Origin: Escarpia spicata
Lineage: Eukaryota > Annelida > Polychaeta > Sabellida > Siboglinidae
Direction of reading: 5' to 3'
NCBI GenBank assembly: GCA_963995525.1
Contig: OZ023214.1
Span: 13,595,267-13,659,266, forward strand
Length of the DNA: 64,000 bases
The notes under the pieces are model-generated. The model had not been told where the DNA came from and did no database searches. It saw nothing but the letters and a program-made list of their open reading frames with translations. The translations under genes and the position numbers were made by a program. Of this stretch, positions 11,456-22,891 are shown one piece after another (position 1 is the stretch's first letter; the number at the start of each line of letters is the position of its first letter).

Positions 11456-11545
11456 TAGCCAGGGAGCTGTGTGGGACTGTCGGGAAGCTGTGTGGGACTG
11501 TCGGGAACTGTGTGGGACTGTTATGGAGCTGTGTGGGACTGCCAG

Positions 11546-11705
11546 AACCTACCGCTCTATCGCTGTGACTAATGAGGAGGTTCCCAAATTAAATCAAAAC
11601 ATGACTAATGAGGTTCTTATTAATTAATAAAGATAATTAATAGGACTCGTGTAAAAGGCAACTTACCGGTCTATTGCTAAATAATAAGAACTAAATAAAA
11701 TAAAT
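11546..11705. repeat. AT-rich module inside the minisatellite, right
   Basis: Reverse complement of 6176-6340, including actaatgaggttcttattaattaataaag and ttaccggtctattgc. Confidence 0.7.
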
Positions 11706-11862
11706 GTCACGGAGCTGTGTGGGACTGTCAGGAAGCTGTGTAATACTGTTATGGAGCTGTGTGGGACTGTCAGGAGTTTTGTGTGACTGTCGGGTAACTG
11801 TGTGGGACTGTCAGGGAACTGCGTGTGACTGTCGGAAGCTGTGTGGGACTGTCAGGGAGGTG

Positions 11863-12832
11863 TAACAACCTAGTCCATGTACGGAAGGCAGACATGTAAC
11901 AAGCTAGACCATATATGGAAGGTAGACATGTAACAAGCTAGATCATGTATGGAATGCAAATATGTAACAAGCTAGTCCGTGTATGTAAGGCAAACATGTA
12001 ACAAGCTAGACCATGTATGGAAGGCAAACATGTCACAAGTTAGACCATGTATGGAAGGGAGACATGTAGCAAGCTAGACCAAGTATGGAAGACAGACATG
12101 TAACAAGCCAGACCATGTACGGAAGGCAAACATGTAACAAGCTAGTCCGTGTATGGAATGCAAACATGTAACAAGCTAGTCCGTGTATGGAAGGCAAACA
12201 TGTAACAAGCTAGTCCGTGTATGGAAGGCAAACATGTAACAAGCTAGTCCATGTACGGAAGGCAAACATGTATCAAGCTAGACCATGTATGAAAGGCAGA
12301 CCTGTAACAAGCTAGACCATGTATGGAAGGCAAACATGTAACAAGCTAGTCCATGTACGCAAGGCAAACATGTAACAAGCTAGTCCGTGTATGGAAGGCA
12401 AACATGTAACAAGTTAGTCCATGTACGTAAGGCAAACATGTAACAAGCTTGTTCGTGTATGGAAGGCACACATGTAACAAGCTAGTCCATGTACGTAAGG
12501 CAAACATGTAACAAGCTAGACCATGTACGGAAGGCCAACATGTAACAAGCTAGTCCATGTACGGAAGGCAGACATGTAACAGGCTAGACCATGTATGAAA
12601 GGCAGACATGTAGCAAGCTAGACCATGTATGGAAGGCAGACATGTAACAAGCCAGACCGTGTATGGAAGGTAAACATGTAACAAGCTAGTCCGTGTATGG
12701 AAGGCAAACATGTAACAAGCTAGACCATGTATGGATAGCAAATAAGTAAAAAGCTAGTACATGTATGGAAGGTAGACGTGTAACAAGCTAGACCATGTAC
12801 GGAAGGCAAACATGTAACAAGCTAGACGTACT
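11863..12832. repeat. 34-bp minisatellite, right, expanded block (about 28 copies)
   Basis: The 34-bp unit (gtaacaagctagtccatgta, cggaaggcaaacat) runs for almost 1 kb. The left half has no counterpart at this place, where only the 21-bp array is found. This expansion, inserted in the outer 21-bp block, is the largest asymmetry between the halves. Confidence 0.9.
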
Positions 12833-13032
12833 GCCGGGAGCTGTGTGTGACTGTCAAGGAGCTGTGTGGGACTGTCAGGAAATTGTGTGGTACTTTCAGG
12901 GAGCTGTGTGGGACTGTCGAACGGAAAGTACATTTTCAACGTTTTATTAAGCGTCGCCATCGTAGTACAACATTCAAAACAACGGCTTTTATTTTTAACC
13001 AATGTTATAGCAAACAAAGCAATCATAATGTT

Positions 13033-13687
13033 CTATTCGAGTCCGCTCCTGCGCTGAATGTACGTATGGACGGTCGACTCCAGCAGAGCGCGGTTGATGT
13101 AGTCGCGCCAGTCCGTGCCTAGCAGCCAGTCCGAAACGAACTGGACCAGATACAGCGCCGCATCGATCGCGCTCCCTCTCCAGAATCATCTCACTGAGGT
13201 GTTCGGCGAGGAGGAACATCGCGTGCCGCTCATAGCGGAAGGCCAACTGACCCCGAGCCGTCGCGACGCCTTGACGTTGTATTACTTCCGGCGGTGTTGG
13301 CGACACCGTGTACAGACTCTCGTACGTCGGCGGTTCGATGTGTGGTACGCCTAGCGCCTCCTCGATGATAACGTCCAACTCGTTATCGTTACGCACGCAC
13401 CCCTACAGCACAAAGCAGGTCCTACTAATCTTTACGACCACCGTCAGCATCTAGGAACTCGCACATACATTCACGCCTGGTGCGCTGTCGTGCCGCCTAC
13501 AAACACACATTATTATGATTAGTCCGCCCTTTTTTTAGCAACTCGGGCCATCAGCACAGCATCTTTCGTCTCACTATCCGCCACTTCCCCGTCCAGCAAT
13601 GTTTGTACGAACAAGGCAACCTCCGCATACCTTGCACGCATCCTCTCGTTGTTCGCTAACCTGTCCAGCAGTACGCGACGCACCTCC
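13033..13687 (-). pseudogene. Spliced gene candidate of unknown function, right arm copy
   Basis: Mirror of 5176-5830. It has the same acceptor-like sites, the same charged helical stretch, the same DNELDVIIEEALGVPHIE block and the same +1 frame change near 13160-13170. The stop (CTA on the plus strand) is at 13033-13035. A few amino-acid changes separate it from the left copy, for example leucine to proline in the peptide after PHIE and alanine to glutamate just before the frame change. The function is unknown. Confidence 0.5.
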
Positions 13688-14600
13688 TACAGAAGAAAAT
13701 GTCATGCTTTAAATAAGTTCGTTTCGTAAGCTGAGCACCATGCCATTATGTAATTTACGGTTATATTACAACATTTCGCCTAACGCATAACTGACTAGTC
13801 TCGGATGTCTTTGCTTTCGGAAAAAAAAAATGAACGGTCATGTAGTGCTTTTCGTTCACCAACGTTTATTTACATCGAATTTCTATAATATAATGGCACT
13901 ACACAGATCCCTATTTCCCACTGATCCTAAACAACGCTTCAATTCATGCTTTTAATAGTTCGTGTATCGTTTTTGAAATGGCATTGTTCTAGCTTCACAT
14001 TCCGATCGCGATATGCGATCCCTAGATTAACGCCACAGCTGTTTATGCGTCACCATTCGGTTTCTAGTTATCCGCTTCAGGAAGAAAAAATTGGCGTTCG
14101 CTTTAGTACCTTCGTAGTCAAATGTGACTTTTACATCGAATTCCTCTATTATTAATTCACCACAAGATGCCCTAGCCCTAACTAAGCGTATACAACGCTT
14201 CATTTAATGTATTTAAATTTCCGTTTATTGCTATTTCGAACTCTTTGCATTCAATGTTTTTACGTCGCTTTCGCGCATGCGCACTTAACGCATAACATCA
14301 CGCGCCACAGCTGTTTTGCGTCACCATTCGGTTTCTGCTGCAGGAAAAAAAAATCAGCGTTCTCTTTAGTACATTCGTTTTCACAAATGTGACTTTTTAC
14401 ATCGAATTTCTCTATTATTTATACACCACAAAAGGCCCGATCCCTAAATAATATTATACAACGCTTCATTTCATGCATTTATATTTTCGTTTATTGCTAT
14501 TTCGATCTCTTGCATTCAATGTTTTTGCGTCATTAACGCATAAATGACTTTAGGAAATAATGCATGCAATGCAACGGTCGTTGCTCATTTTCATTCAATC

Positions 14601-15254
14601 ATGGCTACCTGCAGCACACCGTCTGAGCAACCTACCACGAAAGAACACCGGTAAGTTTTATTTTATTTTATTTATTTAGTAGAGCGGTAAGTCGTCTTTT
14701 ATCCTATCCGTAAGTTTTATATTCTTTATTAATTACTTTTATATTAATAATATGCTATTCTTTATTAATTACTATTCTTTATTAATTATTGATTTAGTTC
14801 TCCTCTTATATTAATAACAGTGATTTAGTTCTCCTCCATTATTCATATGCAAAGAACAGCGGTAAGTTTTATTTTATTTTATTTTATTTATTTAGTACAG
14901 CGGTATTTCGTCTTTTATCCTATCGGTAAGTTTTATATTAATTACTTTTATATTATTTATATGCTATTCTTGTATTAAACTATTCTTTATTAATTACTTT
15001 TATATTAATAACAGTGATTTAGTTCTTGGGAAACTCCTCATTATTCATATGCATTATTTCACACAATCCACCTGCCTCGACGTGGAAAGGAAATACACCT
15101 GCCTACACACAACACTCTACAACAAACCTGTATGTCGTGTGCACCCGCGAATCCTGCCACCGCCGTCGCCTGCCAGCTCGGGTGGAGTCGCGCACCCATT
15201 ATGGCCTGTTCGCGCTCCCCTGGGGCGCTCTCACGCCACCGTGATGCTTTCTAA
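14601..15254 (+). CDS. Putative two-exon small gene in right arm (function unknown)
   Basis: Mirror of the left-arm minus-strand gene. The ATG is at 14601, exon 1 is 14601-14650 with a GTAAGT donor, and exon 2 is 15023-15254 after the acceptor gtgatttag. The stop is TAA at 15252-15254 and AATAAA is at 15258-15263. Exon lengths (50 and 232 nt) equal those of the left copy and the phases agree. The product would be a 93-residue, proline- and arginine-containing protein with a CMSC motif. Other frames of exon 2 are open, so the choice rests on splice phase and the position of the poly(A) signal. No family recognised. Confidence 0.35.
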
Positions 15255-15257
15255 TGT

Positions 15258-15263
15258 AATAAA
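15258..15263 (+). terminator. Polyadenylation signal AATAAA
   Basis: Lies four bases after the TAA stop of the right-arm small gene candidate. The mirror is at 3585-3590. Confidence 0.45.
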
Positions 15264-15610
15264 ACAAATAATCTTACACCGTTTTGCTTCCATTCGTCTA
15301 TCCACCGCACATAACCATCCTGCCTTAACAGGCCGCTGAGTACAGCTTTTAAACGTTTCATCGCTGAATACATAATTCGTTTCGGTTTGACAGCGCCAAC
15401 TACGCTGTACGCCGCCTGATATTAAAACCGTTCCGGCTACGCCGCACGGCTATATTTAGAAACTAGGCCGCCAGATCATAGGTCACGGCTGCTGCTACTG
15501 CTGCGAGCGCCGCTGCTGCTACATAGGGTACAGCGGGGTTATTTTCACACAATGGGTTTAGAGCGCAGCGCCGCTATAACCGTTGTGGTTATATACAGGC
15601 TTACATAAGC

Positions 15611-15690
15611 ATATATATATATATATATATTAATTAATTAATTAATTAATAATATTTAATTAATTAATTAATATTAATTATAATTATACG
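15611..15690. repeat. AT-rich microsatellite, right arm
   Basis: (AT)n followed by ttaattaattaat runs; mirror of 3150-3236. Confidence 0.9.
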
Positions 15691-16069
15691 TAAGCAATTA
15701 GTCACTGAAATAACCGCTAGGTGGCGGCACCTCAAGGGAAGGGTAATCAATCAAAAGTGACAGGCCATCAATCACGTTTTTTATAAGTATGTTCCCATAT
15801 ATATATGATTCGGTAGGTCCTACGTTGACCGCTAGGGCTAAAATAGTCACTGGGATGACCGTTAGGTGGCGCCTCAAGGTCTTCAATCAAAAGTGACAGG
15901 CCATCAATCAAGTTTTTTATAAGTATGTTCCCGAAAACGATCAGGTTACACAAAACCCTTTGATCTTTTTTTTATAAGTATGTTCCCGAAAACGATTAGC
16001 ACGTTTTTTATGCATAGAGCGAGGCCTAAAAAGGGGCGGGGCGAGCCGCATCTATGCCTACATACTACT

Positions 16070-16075
16070 GACAGT
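16070..16075. repeat. Target site duplication, right (GACAGT)
   Basis: Identical to 2764-2769 and directly follows the right terminus CTACATACTACT of the palindromic element. Confidence 0.8.
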
Positions 16076-17079
16076 TAGTTTTCCCATTGCCGACCATGTT
16101 AACGTTTTGTCTGATTATAAGAAAACGTGACCTACACAAATTCTTAAGCTTCTCACCTGTTATTATCATCATCATCTCACTGACATGGTGGTCGAGTTTA
16201 GTCAAAATCTAATACTTCTAGCTCTCATAAAATGCCTGTGTGTGTGACCCCCGTCAATATTTACGAATGCCGGAAAGCATTACACCGCCAAAGGATCGAA
16301 CAGGCAAATTGCTGCCAAATTTCCTTTCGCTTATTCAAATCATCTAGAAATCCACCATTTTACAGTCAACACCTTCTACAATCACACCTGGAAATCTGAC
16401 TACTCAAATGCACTTATGTCAGAGCAGGTGAATTATGTAAAAAAATCATGTCTCAAAATACACTGCACTTTTTGTTAAAAAAATAATAAGTCTAACTGTA
16501 TAATGAGCCAAAATAGACATGGCAATTTAGGAGAAAAATGTTCAAACCAACATATTTTATAGGCACCAATATTACAATCACTCTGCAATTTTATTTTTGG
16601 TAATCCGTCCACATGTTTTATGCACATTTCAAAGGGGCCACCAAACTGGGCAATGCATCAGAAAATTTAATTTCACTGTTGAACAATTTGTAATCCAGCA
16701 CAACATTCTCAGGTGGCACGTATGAACTCCTAATACAGTTGATTGGGTTATGTGATGCTATATAATGTTTTTTACTTCCCCAACCTACCAATTAACTGAC
16801 ATGTATATATTGCATGATACGGTTTATTATTTTGTGATCGTAAATATTTCGGTAATTTCTTTCGTTCTCACACAAACGTATCAGTATTTGTCTATTTACA
16901 TTGGTTTAATTTCCAAGATGTATAAACTGTACGTTGTCTAGTTTGGTTAACTTAGTTAGATACTAGGCATTTACCTCGTGTGTACACACTGACATAATAT
17001 TATACATTTACACTCATCATGTGAACGTTTGTATGAATATGATACTACCGAAAAAACTAAAGATATATCCAAATGAGAA
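16076..17079. other. Non-coding stretch
   Basis: AT-rich sequence without open frames or repeats I can name. It may include the 5' region of the LINE that becomes recognisable at 17080, but I cannot prove it. Confidence 0.5.
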
Positions 17080-18730
17080 ACCATGAATGAGCAAAAATTA
17101 AAAACAGCTGCTGAAAGCTAAGAAACACGCATTTCAGACCGGTGACAGAGTTAAATTAAAAGTGGCACAGGCAAATTTGAAATCAGGGGTAAGGAAATGT
17201 AAAGAAGAATATAAAAAACAAGATACAATCACAGTTTCAGGTGAACAACACAAAACAAGCCTGGTGCAGTGTTAAATCAATCCTCGGTTGCCGCAAATCT
17301 CACAAATGTTACAGTGTTACTAACTCGATCGACTTCGCTAAAGACCTAAACACTTTTGTATTGTCGATTTGATTTTTAAAACGAGAGAAATTGTGCTTTT
17401 CAAGATGCTACTTTACTCCCAGACCACTCATTCGAACTATCCACATATGATGTAGCCAGCGTTTGTAAGAATCTAAAAACAAACAAAGCTGCTGGGCCTG
17501 ACAAAATAACGGGTAAGCTACTTAGGTGTGTCGTGAGCAGCTGAGCGGTGTCTTTCAAATGCTGTTTCAATTGTGCGTTGAGCTGAGTGAGGTTCCACTT
17601 CAGTGGAAAACATCCGAAATTATACCCGTTCCTAAAAAGCTTAACCCAGTATATCTCAACGACTACAGACCTATCGCTCTTACATCACTGGGGATGAAAT
17701 CGTTTGAGAGAATAGTGCTGAAATATTTGTTACCCGAGGTTGAACACCTACTTGATCCTCTGCAATTCGCATACAGAACTAAACGCAGTGTGGAATATGC
17801 CACCTTGTCTATACTAAATGTCATTCACGAACACCTTGAACGTCCACGTTCGTATGCTAGAATCCTATTCATAGATTTTTCATCAGCATTTAATACAATT
17901 CAGCCGCATTTGGTGATTAGAAAACTGATTGGTCTCGGAGTTGGTAAACAATTTGTCATGCTTATCCATAGTTTCCTCACCCGCTCAAGGGTGTGAGCTG
18001 ACACCATTTCTATATGCCATGTACACACATTCTTGTAGAAGTACTTGTTCAAGCTGCCACTGTTTCAAATATGCTCTGCTCTTGTTGGTCTGATCTCAAA
18101 TGACGAGAGTGAGTTCAGAAGCAATGTAGATCATTTGGTATCATGGTGTATGAATGTTATCAAGACAAAAGGAAATTGTAATAGACTTTCGATCAGGTGT
18201 ACATCGTCCCAATCCAGTCAACATCAAAGGGCAAAACATTTAAATTGTTCATACATACAAATATCTTGGTACTACAATTGATGACAAGCAAAGGTGGGAT
18301 GATAATACAATGACTCTATACAAAAAAGGCCAGCAAAGATTCCTGGGAAAACTCAATGCAGTGCATGTTGACAGAAATATCCTGTCTCTGTTTCACAATT
18401 CATTTGTGAAGTGTTATGACTTTTGGGCTTATTTGCTGGTGGGGAAATCTCTCGGTCAAAAGCAGAGGGAAACTAAATAAGCTATATACCACTTCTTGCA
18501 AGATTGCTGGATGTTGTACACTTGAAACCAGTTTACAGCAATTGTACAAGTCGAGAACCCTGCAAATGGCAAAGAAAAATGTATCTGACCCCACCCACTT
18601 CTTACACGACCAGTATGACCTTCTCCCCCTTGGAAGGAGGCACGTAATGCCAACTGTACGAACTCAACGTATGCTGAAATCGTTAATTCCATCTTCTATC
18701 AAGTTCCTGAACCAGTCATGGATACATCAC
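17080..18730 (+). pseudogene. Decayed non-LTR retrotransposon (L2/CR1/Rex-like) reverse transcriptase
   Basis: A broken pol gene read in shifting frames. First comes the linker after the endonuclease (KHAFQTGDRVKLKVAQANLK, near 17128). Then follow the RT start with NKAAGPDKITGKLL (17480), NDYRPIALTSLGMKSFERIV (17660-17720), QFAYRTKRSVEYA and the catalytic-region motif ILFIDFSSAFNTIQP (17866-17910). The clean frame ends at TGA 17994. Further down are KEIVIDFR-like text (18175), FHNSFVKC..MTFGLICWWGN (18390-18450) and the C-terminal HFLHDQYDLLPLGRRHVMP (18595-18655). The YxDD segment is missing, by deletion between 18000 and 18045. The clade is judged from motif style only. It is dead: several stops and frameshifts. 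Confidence 0.85.
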
Positions 18731-18819
18731 ATCATTGATCAATATTATAATTGTCTTTTAATATTGCCATATTGTTTTAGCATATTTATTCATACTGTTT
18801 TAATGTGTTTAATGCATTT

Positions 18820-19122
18820 ATCGATAGATTCTAGTGGCAATGAGGTAGAAATGTTAAAAGATAAACTAGAAAGGATGGAAGCACAATATCAAGCATAACT
18901 TGATGAGAGGGACTGCATAATCAAAGAATATAAAGGAGAGAGAGAGAGATCAAAACATTTGATAGTGACGAGGTTGAATTCCTGAGGGTGAGGAAACGAA
19001 AGAGGAGATAACTGGAAAAAAGAACGAGGAAAGAAATGGAAGAATGGGATCACAAAATGAATAAACGCAGGCCACAGGAGATACATCACGTACCTAAATG
19101 TTGGATTAATAACATTTAACAT
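18820..19122 (+). pseudogene. Remnant of a charged coiled-coil protein or ORF
   Basis: After 18820 the translation reads as a highly charged helix (EVEMLKDKLERMEAQY), interrupted by a stop at 18896. Beyond it the frames continue with LDERDCIIKEYKGE, then DEVEFLRVRKRKRR and KEMEEWDHKMNKRRPQEIHH, ending at TAA near 19118. It directly follows the LINE. It may be a piece of a host coiled-coil gene carried along or an unrelated relic. I do not recognise it. Confidence 0.35.
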
Positions 19123-20055
19123 ACACAGATCCACTCGTCATGTGTTGATATATGTCGCTGTATGTCACATTGAAGTAGTATAGTATTTTAATTGCATGAT
19201 TGTGTTATGATGTCATCAGTATGTGTACATCGTTACATTACCTACTGCACATAATGATACCTCTACCTTATGTAAATCACAACTTCCATTACTCGTTGCA
19301 GACATGGAGACTATTTGTAATTGAATTGATCAACAAATTACATGAATTGTAATAATTAACAAATTGATTTTAATTTAATAAATGAATTTTGTCAGTACTT
19401 TGGATTGCTTCAGCAGCTACAGTTATTAAATAAATATATCTATTCTAAGCGATTGACTGTTCATTATACTATTCTGATTGCGCCTTGTTTATGGCAAAGG
19501 TCCATTTGCATTAATTGCTGCTCAAGCAATTGTGACTTGCACAGTATACATCTGTATTTAGTTTCCTCGTATGTTTAGAAAGTCTGTCGGGTTGATGTGT
19601 TGACAACAAACAGTTGTGTTGGTAGTTATCTGCAACAAATAATATCACAAGCTAACTGTTTTACAAAATATACTTTTGGGTTAGAGCTTGGGTTTTGGGC
19701 TAGGGGACAAGACCTGGCTACCCACATTTTACAACTTTGCCGTTTTATTTTAGTAATTATATTCCATAGTTCATCACAAATATATTGGCTAAAATAAAGT
19801 GAAAATATTTTATAGCAGTAAATTAATGGCAATGAACTATGGGCAATAGATATGACCAGGCATAAGTGTGAGGGAAACGTTTTTGGTGACATTGCCATAT
19901 CCCAGGGGCTCTCATCATATTTATATGAAATTAGCCATCTGTCACAAAGTATACATTTTTTAACGTGATGAACATGTTTTATCACATAAAAAACTTCTTT
20001 TTGCAGTTCCAAAACGTATTTTACTTGGATAAGGCTTTCGTCAAACGTATCACGT
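19123..20055. other. Non-coding stretch
   Basis: AT-rich, no supported gene. The 128-codon minus-strand frame at 19626-20012 has no domain I recognise. Confidence 0.5.
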
Positions 20056-20123
20056 TGACGTCATCAGTACGGATGAAGTTGAATAACGTCATCGTACACG
20101 TGGGGCAGTGTACGATGACGTCA
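20056..20123. promoter_or_regulatory. CRE-type palindromes with perfect 14-bp hairpin
   Basis: TGACGTCA occurs at 20056-20063 and 20116-20123. Between them acgtcatcgtacac (20086-20099) and gtgtacgatgacgt (20108-20121) form a perfect inverted repeat with an 8-base loop (gtggggca). CREB/ATF proteins bind TGACGTCA in animals. Whether this site is used is unknown, and no gene start is visible nearby. Confidence 0.5.
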
Positions 20124-20569
20124 TTCGTTTTGGATACACAAAATGAGTTTTTGATTTGAAAAAGAACTATCCTGAAGATTGTTCATTAATGTTTTATCAC
20201 ATTTCTGAGTATCATAAAATGCAATTTTCATGTGAAAAATTTGTGTTTCAGTGTGTCCATAATTAATTCAGTTACAACAATTATAGTTATTCTGATATAT
20301 TAATTTAATGATGAATACGATCAGGGATGTCACTGAAAATTTCAAATTGCAGATATATGTTGTTATATATTTTTATCACATGGCGGAACACAGGAGAAAG
20401 TGAAAAGTGAAAACAATATAAAAATCGGTAAAGTACTTTTCGAGATATGAATTTGTGAAGATGTAAAATTTAACACATTTTTCAGATTGTAAGATTATCT
20501 CTTGTACAGTGCCAGTGAACTGGAAAATGGCACCAAAACGAAACTATAAAAAACAGTTCTGTTCAATGT

Positions 20570-21320
20570 TTTTCGATGGAATTTGGCACATTGATAGATT
20601 TAGATTCCATCATTTAATATATGTATATCATATGTGTAGAAGGAACTATATGTTAATTAATAAATTAATTTAAGAAATTAATTAATAAAAAAAAAAAAAT
20701 GTTTTAGTGATTACTGTGCAAATAAAAACTGAAGCACTCAGAAATCAATATACACCTACAACTCGAGTAGACAGAAAAATACAATATAAAAATATTAATT
20801 AATTAATAGAACAAGACAACATTTTGTAGTGATCAGTGTAATATAGCAAATTAAAACTGCATGGTTCAGCATTCAATTTATGTATACCATTTGTGTAGAC
20901 AGAACAATACATGAATTAATTAATCAATTAATTAATAATAACAAGATTAATTAATGACTAACAAGATGGATTATTTTATAACGATCATAGTGTGTAATGT
21001 AACAATCGCTAGCTAAGGAATTAATCAATTAGTACGTATTCTTTTTTGTAAAAAATACAAATATTTATTAATTGATTACAAAAATAGTCAATTAATTAGC
21101 ACAGTGTATCATCGATCAAATGAAAGCTAAGTAGCCCAGTAATCAAATGTGAATTACAGTTTGTGTATTATAGATGGAACAATGAGGTAATACAACAATA
21201 TTAAATAGTTAATAGAACGATACGAGTTATTTTGAAGTGATTCTTGTGTATATATATAAAAATACAATTATTATATGAAAACCTTCCTTCATTAATATAT
21301 TATGCCATTGTTCTAAGCTG
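20570..21320. repeat. Degenerate AT-rich tandem repeat, unit about 165 bp
   Basis: A phrase order recurs about four to five times with strong decay: ...tatgtgtagacagaacaatacatg, aattaattaataaa, acaagatgtttt.tagtgat.agtgt, aaatta.aactg.a..., ending in a new gtgtagacagaac. Copies are seen near 20630, 20765, 20893 and 21170. This is an old satellite-like array. Confidence 0.6.
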
Positions 21321-22890
21321 AACAATACAATTTTAAATTACTAGAATCATACTCTGTGACAAGAATACTGAGTAGTATGTATTATGGTAATATGATTTAA
21401 AGACGAGAAATTGTAATACAGGCCTACTATACCTGCATATAAATGATTCTGCTAAAACGAAACAAAAACCGTGATATGGTGCTCATCATCATGTAATACT
21501 GACAAACAGTAGCCGACGGATATTGCCGAAACCGCTCACGGAAACATCCGAACGTTCGAAATTGGAGGGTGGGTGTCTTCTAAGCTCTAGGGGCACTTGA
21601 GCTGGACCAACAATGGTGCTTTTCTTTACGTATTTTAAAAGTAGAAATGTTATAGATTATCTTGGCAAAACGACATCAAACTTACATTTTCACAAGTATG
21701 GGAACGAAACATCAGTTGTTTTCGTTGTATTTTTTCACAACGTTACACTAAACTCCCTACAATGTCGTTTTAGGTATAAACAGTTTATTATATTACCTTT
21801 AATTTGATGTATCACATTATTATGTCAGATATCGAGCTCATGTGCCAATTTTTCGTTGAAGTGAGTGCCCCTAAACGGGAAGCCGGGCCGCCTCAAAACG
21901 ATCGGATGCAAATCACCCGACGGGTAGCAGCTTCAAAGCAGGCTTATGTAATAACCGTTTCAAGTTGCAGCGAAATCAATAATCCTAAAACACTAATGAT
22001 AGTAGTGTAATTTTATTCAAAAGAAACAAAATTGATGACCAATACGTTGTTACGTGGAAAGAAATTGAAAGTCGGCAAAATCTTAACGGATTCTCGTCCG
22101 ACTGAATTAGCGGCGCCGTTTCTTGACATCCATAGGCTGACCCTGTTGTTTAAAACAAGATGTGGAAATCATAAATTATATTAGCCATTAGATAATACAG
22201 GTGCACCTGGGTTTTGAAACGTTAAATTTCCCTCTATCAGATTATTCTACATACAATATGACAAGCCAGGCAGCAGCTGCATTGTCAGTCCTGACACTGC
22301 CACTGCCACTGCCACTGTCTCTGCGTCACTGTGACAGTGCATCGTCTATCGAAGTTGCCGTGGCGGGTTTTCGTGACATGTTATTTATTTTACGCAAAAC
22401 AACTTTTTTAACAATTAGTTTGCATTAAACTGTTGAAACAACTTTTCCTGATATAGAATGTCGATACTTTGCGCAAACATTTGTTCAGAATTGTTTTCCA
22501 AAACACTTTAATTCAATTAGTCATACATTGATTTGAATGAAACTGAAAGCGTCAGTGTCAGTGAGTGACCGTGACGATGCAATGACATCTACAAAAATTA
22601 GCTTACCAGACTATACGGTTGAGTAGCTCTAAGGATTTCCAACACCCAATACTTCCTGGTTGGTTTATTCTTCGGAAAACAGTGAAACAAATATTTTATG
22701 TTAGTGTGAACTCCGTGAATTGTTGACGCAATTGGGAACACAACAACAAAACGCCATACTTGCTTAGCGTTATGGGGGTTTCCCCGTGGAGGACATCGAA
22801 GCCTCGCTTTCGATGAAAATGCCGTTACGCGTAAATAGAGTCTATAAATAAGTTTGATAAAACGTAATAAATAATAATTGGACATCTAAT
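21321..22890. other. Non-coding stretch
   Basis: No supported gene. There is a small (CACTGC)n run at 22291-22318 with several gtcagtg/cactgac words around 22285-22575. Confidence 0.5.
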
Positions 22891-22891
22891 G

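Larger units (their letters stand above)
2770..16069. mobile_element. 13.3 kb giant palindromic element, Polinton/Maverick-like termini
   Basis: The left end AGTAGTATGTAGGCATAGATG and the right end (reverse complement identical) define inverted termini flanked by the 6-bp duplication GACAGT. Six-base duplications and long inverted repeats starting with AG are hallmarks of Polinton/Maverick elements. The two arms (2770 to about 5965, and about 12893 to 16069) are near-perfect reverse complements over about 3.2 kb. Each arm carries two gene candidates transcribed away from each other. The centre is a mosaic of a 21-bp minisatellite, a 34-bp minisatellite, an AT-rich module and a TATG-containing module, largely inverted about the middle. 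I see no DNA polymerase B, integrase, ATPase, protease or capsid gene, so the element looks non-autonomous or belongs to an undescribed type. Small indels between arms show they are not one read copied twice. The assignment to Polinton is inference. Confidence 0.75.
12893..16069 (-). repeat. Right arm of the giant palindrome
   Basis: Reverse complement of 2770-5965 from the end of the minisatellite to the right terminus. Small differences from the left arm include a 17-base deletion near 14532, a shorter AT microsatellite, and single-base changes such as cgtgattg versus cttgattg in the subterminal repeats. Confidence 0.9.

Noticed and set aside
5741..11627. Many long open frames (60-177 codons) with ELCGTVR, GLSGSCV or DSPTQLP repeats
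   Set aside because: They are automatic products of a 21-bp tandem repeat whose length is a multiple of three and which lacks stops in several frames on both strands. There is no start context, splice logic or conservation between frames.
11863..12832. CRISPR-like array
   Set aside because: The 34-bp units abut each other with no unique spacers, so this is a plain minisatellite, and the genome is eukaryotic.
2770..16069. Assembly artefact producing a mirror image
   Set aside because: Arms differ by indels and substitutions, the 34-bp block is expanded only on one side, and an identical 6-bp target duplication flanks the whole unit. It still needs a spanning read to be certain.
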